Shown here piece after piece: positions 21,240-28,636 of a stretch of 28,636 nucleotides of DNA. Position numbers and translations under genes: made by a program. The notes below the pieces were generated by a model. It did not search any database. It had not been told where the DNA came from and saw only the letters and a list, made by a program, of their open reading frames with translations. How positions within the stretch are numbered: the first letter of the stretch is position 1; each line of letters opens with the position of its first letter. The DNA is from Apostichopus leukothele (Eukaryota; Echinodermata; Holothuroidea; Aspidochirotida; Stichopodidae): positions 1,112,676 through 1,141,311 of the forward strand of contig JAAAKB020000020.1 of the NCBI GenBank assembly GCA_010014835.2. Reading direction: 5' to 3'.

Positions 21240-24200
21240 CTTTACAATCCTTATAGTCTGGATGAGTTTCTGGGTAATATTTCACCAATCCTGAAAAAAA
21301 AAAATAGTTTTATGAAATATTCATGTTGTTTTTCTTGAGCAGACTAATTTCTCATACATATTCAGTACAAAACAATGTATGTATACACTATTTTCTGATA
21401 CAAGATTATACTGAAGTAATGTTTAAAGGCTTCAAGAGAACAATTGACAACTCAAATTAGCCATTCATCAATCTCATGCATATTCATTGAAAGTCAAAGT
21501 CAATTGAAAGTCAAAGTCAAAAGAGGTGCAAAATCAAAGTAAAAATCTAAGGTCCACCCTCAAAAAACAATTAAAAGTTGCAAGTAATAATGTGTAAAAA
21601 TTGTTTTTTTTTTTAAATGTCAGGAGTTACAATACTACTGAAAATTCTGTTCAGGTTCTGAAATATTCATTTTGCTTTTCTTGAGCAGACTAATTTCTCA
21701 TGCATATTCAGTACACAACAATATATGTATACACTATTTGTGTATACACTATATGTATACACTATAATGTTTAAAGGCTTCAAGAGAACAGTTGAACAAC
21801 TCATATTAGCCATTCATCAATCTCATGCATATTCATTACATATCAATTCGTATACAACTTACTGTCTAGAATGAGCTGATAGTGGAGTAATCGCTGTAAA
21901 GGCTTCAAGAGGAATGTGTTAAAAGGCAGATAGCACACTTTCTGGACCTCAAATTCCCTATAGAAGGTCTCAAAACTCTTGTTTTTCCGCACCAAGTTCT
22001 CGACTTGGTTTAAGATCTCTTCCAGTTTCTCCAGGTACTTGTTGTAAACTTTAAGATGTTGTACATTCTTCAGCATGATGTCACCGACGCCTTGGTAACT
22101 GCCCTTTACCTCGGTGTTAGCACGCCCCTCCCTGTAAGAGAACACATACATATTCATATATATATTTACATATATCCATTCTTGGTCTTGGTTGGCCCTC
22201 TCTCTGTATAAACTGTGGCATGGATATTTAACAGACCCACTTGAAGTAACTAACAGTAACATACCAGGGCAAATTTTGTAAGGATTTTTTCCGGTTGTCC
22301 ATCAGACAACCAGGCCTTACATGTTGGTCGTCTGAGCAGCAAATTGTCCGAAAAAATGTAGCAAAATAACAACGACCTAAATGTGTACTGTCGAAGAGAT
22401 GTGTAAGATTGGTGAACAGAACACCAACTTTGGGGATGGTACCAATCATTTTACCTATTTGGGTGTATTTTGTTACAATGTAATCTGAATCTGATGTTAA
22501 CAACTAGTCATCCACCATACAACCTCCACGGCTGATTTCGGTTGTCCGAACAGAAATTTTGTCATCTCGAACCAACCAACTACAGATTAAAAATTTGCGC
22601 TGCATACTGTGTACTGTAAGTACTTGACAAAGGACAGTTAACAGAACTTGCTGCCTGTGAAGTTTCAGTCGATCGAGACTACTTTCTGATCTAAACAATA
22701 AAGAAATGATCATAGACATCAACGATACACAAAAACCTTGACTGTATGTAGCTTATTAAGATTTCTGAACTTAAATCATGATATATAAAGATTCACTCCA
22801 AACTGCAGATCTGATGTTTAACATTGGCATAAATTTGCATTTGGTAAGTGACCCAATATGAAGCCTCAACAATACATTTTCTTTCATTTTTACATGCCTG
22901 CCTTTCTTTCTTTGTATGAAAAAACAAATATAATAATATAATTGAAATAATAAATCAAACTTCTGCCCTTGAAACACAAAATCACATGACTAATTTAGTT
23001 ATTTGTAAGTAATAGCCAGTTGCCTAACTGACCCTGTTTCTTGCTCAATAAAAGTCGTTCTTTCTGATAGGATGTATGTACAATAATAATAATAATTAAT
23101 AATAATGAAAAGAAGTAAAAGAAAACAATTTCATCAAGTCACATGTCTGTCAGTTTAATTCAGCAAACTAAGCCAGCTTAATTAGCCAACGGAATAAACA
23201 TTGCAACCGGTTGACAGAGGATGGGTTCAATCACCCGTCGAATGGACGGCCTTCTTTCTATTGACTAGCAGACACTTCATGTCAAGAAGGGATGGGGGTG
23301 GGGTGTGAACCTCTGTGATAGGACAAGCCATGCTCTCTAAGCAACATCAGAAGGAAGATGTTGAAAGACGAAGAGAAGACCGACGATGATGCATTCAGTT
23401 CATGGCAACCCACAAAAGATTCCATCTACACATAAACAAGATTGGATGCGAAGAAATGGAGACGATGCTATAGAAACTACAGGAAAGAGGAGAACAGTCT
23501 TAGAGAAACAGCCAGCATGAGGCTGGCAGCGGAGAAAGAATGATGACACTGGCGAAAGATGCATGAACAAGATATTATTGACGGTTCTTGAACTCTTTGA
23601 TGCAAAGAAGGGCAAAGGTCAACTTGATGAGAGCTTTAATAGTCCAATAGCATGCAAGAAGAACACTGTAGGTCAGCTTCTACAAGTCATTTGAAATTGG
23701 ACCAATCAAAATTGGGAGGACCCATTGCAGGTACTTCTGTCAGTGCAACCCCTCCACCCCCACCCCCTCCTTCTCCCTCTTTTGGACCTAGTACGATTGG
23801 GCTTCACTTATAATTTGACCCAATTTTGGAATTTCATTATATATTCGATGGAATGAAATAATGGCATGCAAGAACCTTTGACCTAATTTATTCGTTATAC
23901 ACAAAAATCGTTCTAATAGCAGCAGCTTAATTATTGACTTCCCATCTGCAGATCCATTGTACGATTCATAACATGTCCGATCCACAACACGACAAAAGTA
24001 AAGGTTACATTTAATAACCAACAATACAGTTCCACTAGTAATTTTTTGTTATATTGCCATGGCAACATATTTCCTCTTATCCATAGTCAAATTTCTGAAT
24101 CCATATTAAAAAAAAAAAGAAGTAGTGATCACTGTGAAGAGAAGTTCTAGAAGTAAAATCTGATGCCAAAAGTGACAGAAGTAATAATCATCAATTTTAC

Positions 24201-26552
24201 TACCAATTTATCATTGACTTATCATCAATTATTAAACAGTTGAGCTGAATCAGAGGTCAGTTCAAATTCTTGGCATTATTAAAGGTATGCTGTATTTGCC
24301 CCAAATATGCTAGATATTCAAATATTGGTCACCTTTGGTCAAAATTCTTAAACTGTTGCAAATTTACCTCACTGGGACATTCAGTCATCTTGTGTGTTCC
24401 TTAAAAATGTCTGAGAACAATTTCGAGAGTAAAGACCTCCAGGAAAGTACTTTTTAAAAACTTCTAGCAATTATTGTGTGCAATAATTTGGGGCCTATAC
24501 TGACTACGTTTAAACACTCACACGCAATATATATATGTGTACTTGTATTCAATGCTTCTTTTCCATGAGTTTGTTTGCAAGCTTCATATTACAGGCTAAT
24601 AGTGTACATAGTACAGAAAGCAGGTTTACCATAACTACTTGCGGTGTAAGGCATAGGAACAAAAGTCAAGAGAGGGAGGATGGGGGAGGGAGTTTGAAAA
24701 AATGACCTTGATATCACTAAACAGATTATTTAATGACGTAAAGAGTCAAACGTGTATTGACCTGACCAGTTTTTAAATGTATGAGACATCTAAAACAATC
24801 TTCTCAAATTCTTTATCAATAAAAAAATAGGAAAAAAAGAAAAGCAAATAAGATGAGGTGTTCTTGCAATGAAAACAAAATATCTACATCAACTTTGCGA
24901 GATCAATGATCACTTTCTTGTCCCACTTATTTGAATTCTTTCTAACGATTAAGGAAGAAAAGATAAAGAAAATAAAAGATGGGGGTGGGAGGGGAGGAAG
25001 AAATGCAAGGGATAACACCACACTGTAGCATTCCAACCCAATCAACAACTGATAAAGAGACCTTCAAAAAAAAGAAAATGAAAAGAAAAAGAAAAGTCCA
25101 AAATAACGAAAAAGTAATGTAAAACGCAAACGGAGTTGCCAAAGAAATAAGGATTAGGGAGGACAAAATAAAATAACAATTAAACTTACTGGAATCCCTG
25201 AAAACTGCCAATAGGCCAACCAAAAACAAAAACAAAAGAGGACTATCAAAATAAAAGTGTTTTTACGAGATGGGACGTCTTTTTAAGTGATCTGCCTTTT
25301 GCTATTCCCCCCCCCCCTCTTTTTTTTTACTGTGTTACTGACAGGATATCATCTTTTGTGTGATTAGATAATTGTGAAACCCTCCCCCTCTCGGTTAACT
25401 CTTATCGAGTCACCAAGGAATTGTGGCTGCTATGATTTAATGCAGGGGTGGGCAACCTTTTTGAATGAATGGGCCAGATATAAGGAGTGAAAAATTGACT
25501 GGGCAGCACCTAACCAACGACCTGCTGTTGATTTCAAACCTTAGATTCCGAGGACTTTCAATAATAGGTGTATGTACTTAATCTGTATTCACAAAAACAT
25601 AATGTCAATACAGTACAGTTGATAATTAATGGGGATAATAGGGCTACCTGACAGCATCATTACTTCCGATAAATTCTAAGCAGCTAGCTCGTTTTTTGTG
25701 ATGATGTAAAATAGATTTATTTTTTTCCTTCTTCTTGAGACATCTCACGGGCCGCAAAAAAATCACTGGCGTTCCGCATGTGGCCCGCGGGCCGTAGGTT
25801 GCCCACCCCAGATTTAATGGGTAGTAATATCTTGATGAAGTAATATCTCTATGAACTGATAATTAAATCTTAGAAAATCTACTTACCAAAGAGAGATTAC
25901 ACCTGTTTAATAATGTAAAAATCATAACACATGAGGAGAAAATTAGCAGGAGGATATGCTAAAAGCCAAAGCTGTAGATAATAATTTGCGCCAATCTCAA
26001 GAAAAGGTTCAAAGTAAAAAAGAATAACACCAAAAAATGTTCCCATGTTTTAATTTAATTGCAATCACCACTGTCTAATTTGGGAATGAATGATACAAAA
26101 TCAAAAAAATGTGAGTTATTATTATTATTTTTTTTCCATAATTTCAAAATTCACTGGATGATGTTTTGTGTGCAAAATACTCTACTTGAGAAAAATAAAA
26201 AGACCACATAAGTTGTTTCTTACCATGAAGTCAGCCTCTGCTCAATTTCTTTTAGGAATTTACAATGGAAATCATAGATCGGTTCAAGGTGCTCGAAAAG
26301 ATTCTCCAGCATATCGGGCTGGGTGACCTCATTGGCAGCAGCTCTACGAAACCACTACAGGAGAGGAGAGAAAATAGTAATGAGATGATTGTTTCTTGTG
26401 TAAAATTAGAGGGTCCAGACGGGTCAATCCCATCAGGATCATCTCTGGAGGCTTTTTTTTGCCTTTTTTTTTGGGGGGGGGGGGTTGGTCCCAGAAATAA
26501 TACAGATGACTACTATTTAGGTTCCTTTTAATAATGAATACTTATCTATCTA

Positions 26553-26585
<33 letters not shown>

Positions 26586-27550
26586 AATAATCATAATCAG
26601 GCAGTTATTTTTATGACACTTAGACGCCCACAGACGTGGGAGAAGCCTGCAAGGGCTTATGGATTACAACTTTTACAAAAGTGCTGAAAACAGGATGGAA
26701 AACATTAGCTGGCAATGATGAAAAAAACAATTCCTGGCATGTTTGAAAGGAGTTTTTTTTTTTTTTTGCATTAAAGCTCCAGTTCACTTTCGATTCAAAG
26801 AGAAACACCTTGGCAGTCCTGATATATATTTGCATTATCTTGATAATAACATTTTTTCAGAAAGTGCTGAATATGCAAAGGTGTTTATCCGTACCACAAC
26901 GATGACCTCCAGGTCCTTCAGGTACGTTCTTTCAGTGGTCAAGATCTCCTTAGCGATGAAATAAGCCTTGTCCGGAGGATGTCGCTGTTGATAAGAAGGG
27001 AAAAAAAATATCTAAGAAATGCCACAAAAAGTGTAAAACACGCAGAACAAAAAATAAAACAATTTTTTCCCTTCACTTACAGCATTTACCACACATTTTT
27101 GTTTTCTGTGACATGTGCAATGTTCAGTTTAATGCTGTTTGCTTATTCAATTCACAAATGTATGAAAAATATTAATTCTAAGTTTTCACGGCAATTCCTG
27201 AGAGAAAACTAAACAGACATTTTTAATCCTTAGCTTTATACCATTGGGCAACCATCAAAAGGCTTTCATGCCATTTCATTTGCAACATGAATATCAAATA
27301 TTTTCTACAAACATAATGTCTGTACTCCCTCTTGTTGAAATAAAAGCATCACCTCTTTCGAATAGCACACGTATAATGTCACGCATGGAGGTATTGCCAT
27401 GGCAACGGTATGCTGAAATGATTAAAATCCATCTTTATTTTACCTTGACTTTTTTGACATGATTTTCATCTTCCTGAGCAGTGTCTTGTACCGGCGTTGA
27501 GCTTTCCTGGGTTGCTGTGATGGTTTTCGAGGGTGACAGGACAGGGGAAC
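21240..27550 (-). CDS. farp1: FARP1/2-like RhoGEF, linker and DH-domain exons (partial)
   Basis: Five exons on the minus strand: 27550-27444, 26984-26895, 26354-26224, 22131-21863 and 21290-21240. All borders are AG/GT and all phases match. The first encodes a Ser/Thr-rich linker. The rest encode a Dbl-homology domain: [70 protein letters not shown] and [19 protein letters not shown]. This wording ([11 protein letters not shown], CYLPxNTFLLKPxQRLLHY) is that of FERM/RhoGEF/pleckstrin proteins FARP1 and FARP2. They act on Rac or Rho GTPases at the membrane in neurite and synapse development. The FERM exons should lie right of the window. Missing on the left are the last DH helix and both PH domains. 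The exon ending YKDCK-G is followed in transcription order by EGF/laminin-G exons. The paralogue (FARP1 or FARP2) cannot be decided. Confidence 0.88.
21313..21837. repeat. Duplicated ~178-bp segment inside a FARP-like intron
   Basis: Segments 21313-21489 and 21659-21837 are direct repeats of high identity, from TGAAATATTCATGTTG-like to CTCATGCATATTCATT, about 346 bases apart. Both contain TAAAGGCTTCAAGAG, at 21424 and 21772. The same 15 bases occur in the adjacent DH exon at 21897-21911, where they encode LLKPL on the minus strand. The repeat lies between the last two FARP-like exons. Confidence 0.85.
22132..26223 (-). other. Large FARP-like intron
   Basis: About 4.1 kb between two DH exons. 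It contains the hAT element at 25.44 kb, an (AAT)n microsatellite near 23.08-23.11 kb and an 11-C run at 25307. Near 22.29 and 22.54 kb the word GGTTGTCC recurs without a definable element. No other coding sequence is supported; the open frames are short and lack domain features. Confidence 0.75.
25443..25811. mobile_element. Non-autonomous hAT element (MITE-like), 369 bp, with intact 8-bp target duplication
   Basis: The left end CAGGGGTGGGCAACCT and right end AGGTTGCCCACCCCAG form 16-bp terminal inverted repeats with a single mismatch. The direct repeat ATTTAATG flanks both sides exactly (25435-25442 and 25812-25819), the 8-bp duplication typical of the hAT superfamily. The right subterminal region holds the palindrome GGCCCGCGGGCC (25782-25793). 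The interior is AT-rich with no transposase frame, so the element must have been moved by an enzyme supplied elsewhere. It sits in a FARP-like intron. The perfect target duplication argues for a fairly recent insertion. Confidence 0.93.
26473..26484. repeat. Poly-G tract, 12 G
   Basis: A run of 12 G on the + strand directly after a T run, in a FARP-like intron. Confidence 0.9.
26543..26584. repeat. (TCTA)n(TCTG)n compound microsatellite
   Basis: A few TCTA units, then about eight TCTG units and TCTA again. It lies in the intron between two DH exons. It is followed by ATAATCAGGCAGTTA, a phrase similar to that after the (ATC)n repeat near 9.41 kb. Confidence 0.9.
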
Positions 27551-27673
27551 CTACACAAGGAAGGAGAGAAACAATAACAGATCATATAAAGGGTTCAATT
27601 GAAAACTTATGATGCAAAATTCATAATTTCACATGATTCATAATACCTACATAATTTTCAGGTGTTATTATTA

Positions 27674-27930
27674 TTTTTTTTTTTTCAAGTTTATTAAAAA
27701 TCCAGTATAAATACATGAAAGTACATATTTATAAATAGGATATGAAAAACAGTTAAGAGTTATAAAGCCTTACAATGCACAAGGTATCTAGTATAGAAAG
27801 CATACACGTATAGTAAGAATCTTGAGTACGAAACTGAGTGATGAGGATACCGGAATAACCATGAAATGATCAGTAACAGATAAATAATCATGTTTGTTGG
27901 ATAATCCTTGTAAGTTCAACTTCCCTATTA
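27674..27930 (-). mobile_element. Possible retroposed element, poly(A)-tailed 3' end
   Basis: Read on the minus strand, AATAAA (27695-27690) is followed by CTTG and a run of 12 A, the layout of a reverse-transcribed 3' end. About 240 bases of AT-rich sequence precede it, with no frame or family I can recognise. The 5' limit is arbitrary and no target duplication was found. It could be a LINE fragment, a retrocopy or a chance poly-T. Confidence 0.3.
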
Positions 27931-28076
27931 TTATATTAGTTATTAAACCTAATTAAGGTTGACCAACCTTAATGAGGTAATCATAACCTCATTATGTATT
28001 TGCTAACCTCACTGAGACATGTATTAGTTCACCATGATATTATCATTAGTTGGAAGGTTCAAAAGAAACAACTTAC

Positions 28077-28091
28077 CTTTAACATTTTTAT
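28077..28091 (-). CDS. Candidate 15-nt microexon of the FARP-like gene
   Basis: On the minus strand TTCTCTATTTTCTAG precedes ATAAAAATGTTAAAG, which is followed by GTAAGTTG. The acceptor has a good pyrimidine tract and the donor is near-perfect. The 15 bases keep frame. Between the candidate upstream exon (ending in phase 1) and the exon at 27550 (starting in phase 1) it would add five residues around KNVK in the linker before the DH domain. Microexons are common in neuronal adaptor genes. Here it is a prediction from splice signals only. Confidence 0.4.
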
Positions 28092-28206
28092 CTAGAAAAT
28101 AGAGAACTAATTAGACTTACCTTTAAAAATGTGCAACTAGCTGGGATTCATACTGGTTTTTTTCTTTCTCCCCCCAGCTTAGAATGAGTAAGTTTGCGAT
28201 ACTTAC

Positions 28207-28346
28207 GGCTCTCGCCTGTCCTAACCCTGGTCAACCAGGTCCTCGGGTTCTTGAGGGGTACTGTTACCGCAAAGTTTGGATCAATGCTAATTTGTTTATC
28301 GTAGATCCATAACGGAAAGGGAAACCCAACTACATCCAGGGGTATG
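28207..28346 (-). CDS. Candidate upstream linker exon of the FARP-like gene
   Basis: A long open frame on the minus strand ends at GAGAGCC|GTAAGTAT, a strong donor in phase 1. This fits the exon at 27550 and also the 15-nt microexon. The likeliest acceptor is TTTTATCACCAG, giving 46 codons that include VVGFPFPLWIYDKQI and RTWLTRVRTGES. The frame stays open further upstream to about 28495 without a clear alternative acceptor. No FERM or FERM-adjacent motif is recognisable, so membership rests on strand, phase and position. Confidence 0.3.
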
Positions 28347-28534
28347 CTGGTGATAAAAGAGTTGTTTGCAGATCCCACAGAGGAGAGACAGATATGTAGG
28401 AATACAACATTGAAACATGAACTAAATGAACATGACATGGAGCTTCCAGCTAATACTAAAGTAGCCAAAAATATTTCAAAAACCTCATGATCCACACAAA
28501 TTCAATTTTATGACCTTGGTATAGTGAGACACTT

Positions 28535-28551
28535 GGGGGGGGGGGGGGGGG
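28535..28551. repeat. Poly-G tract, 17 G
   Basis: A run of 17 G on the + strand. It is the counterpart on the other strand of the poly-C tracts in the left half of the window. Confidence 0.95.
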
Positions 28552-28636
28552 CAGGGGAAAAAGAGGGAAAAAACCCATTGCCACCCACAAATATACCAAA
28601 AAAACAATAATAAAGACAAAAAAATAGAAAAGAGCG

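Noticed and set aside
20450-21290. A genuine RhoGEF-EGF-laminin-G fusion protein
   Set aside because: The strong acceptor gives a frame shift and early stop. Only a weaker internal AG would keep frame. The product would mix a truncated cytosolic domain with extracellular modules and lack PH domains.
22260-22975. A DNA element bounded by CAGGGCA and TGCCCTTG with GGTTGTCC repeats
   Set aside because: The inverted match is too short and imperfect, and no target duplication was found.
24942-25235. Minus-strand 97-codon ORF rich in Phe and Leu
   Set aside because: It comes from an A/G-rich low-complexity + strand stretch. The hydrophobic translation is a composition effect inside a FARP-like intron.
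28121-28140. A second microexon of 16-20 nt next to the 15-nt candidate
   Set aside because: The donor is good, but the acceptor lacks a pyrimidine tract and neither length keeps frame.
28174-28320. A short plus-strand frame with a sushi-like CPNPGQPGPRVLEGY phrase
   Set aside because: It stops after 43 codons, lacks the remaining cysteines of a sushi module, and lies opposite a minus-strand frame with a better donor and phase fit.
1-28636. Retroviral, LTR or Polinton-type remnants
   Set aside because: No reverse transcriptase, integrase, capsid, envelope or packaging-type sequence and no long terminal repeats were seen.

Overview
The window is nuclear DNA from an animal. It is AT-rich, with spliced genes, short introns, many minisatellites and a tRNA-derived SINE. 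The proteins (a DLG-type MAGUK, a FARP-type RhoGEF and an EGF/laminin-G protein) are metazoan. The compact introns, the SINE with an (ACAT)n tail and the recurrent TAGGCCT words suggest a marine invertebrate deuterostome, perhaps an echinoderm. That placement is an inference and is not proven here. No retrovirus, LTR element, Polinton, CRISPR or bacterial-type operon was seen.

Left part (1-5.5 kb), + strand: the last four coding exons of the discs-large (DLG1-4 type) gene, covering the whole guanylate-kinase-like domain and the stop codon. A long 3' UTR follows and carries a 24-bp minisatellite. The first 60 bases are the 3' end of a SINE whose nearly full copy lies at 20.9-21.2 kb.

Middle (5.5-16.5 kb): mostly apparently non-coding, with poly-C tracts and microsatellites. 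It holds an isolated exon-like ORF with a good signal peptide (+, 11.76 kb). It also holds a three-exon gene model of unknown function (-, 15.41 to 13.40 kb) in which all junctions are phase 0. A 100-N assembly gap lies at 15,584-15,683, with short tandem repeats on its left side.

Right-middle (16.5-20.6 kb), - strand: the 3' end of a secreted or matrix protein, one EGF module and one complete laminin-G domain in five exons with matching phases. Its introns and 3' flank carry tandem repeats with periods of 21, 22, 55 and about 84 bp. The 84-bp array repeats the sequence at the end of the coding region.

Right (21.2-28.5 kb), - strand: exons of a FARP1/2-like gene encoding the linker and most of the DH (RhoGEF) domain. 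A candidate 15-nt microexon and a weaker candidate upstream exon lie to the right. The large intron contains a short hAT element with a perfect 8-bp target duplication.

The main puzzle is the 20.6-21.24 kb interval. The FARP-like gene stops inside its DH domain, and the next exon in transcription order is the EGF/laminin-G tail of an unrelated extracellular protein, which itself has no 5' end here. The SINE with its long microsatellite tail lies exactly between them. Either the assembly is chimeric there or the locus is truly rearranged.
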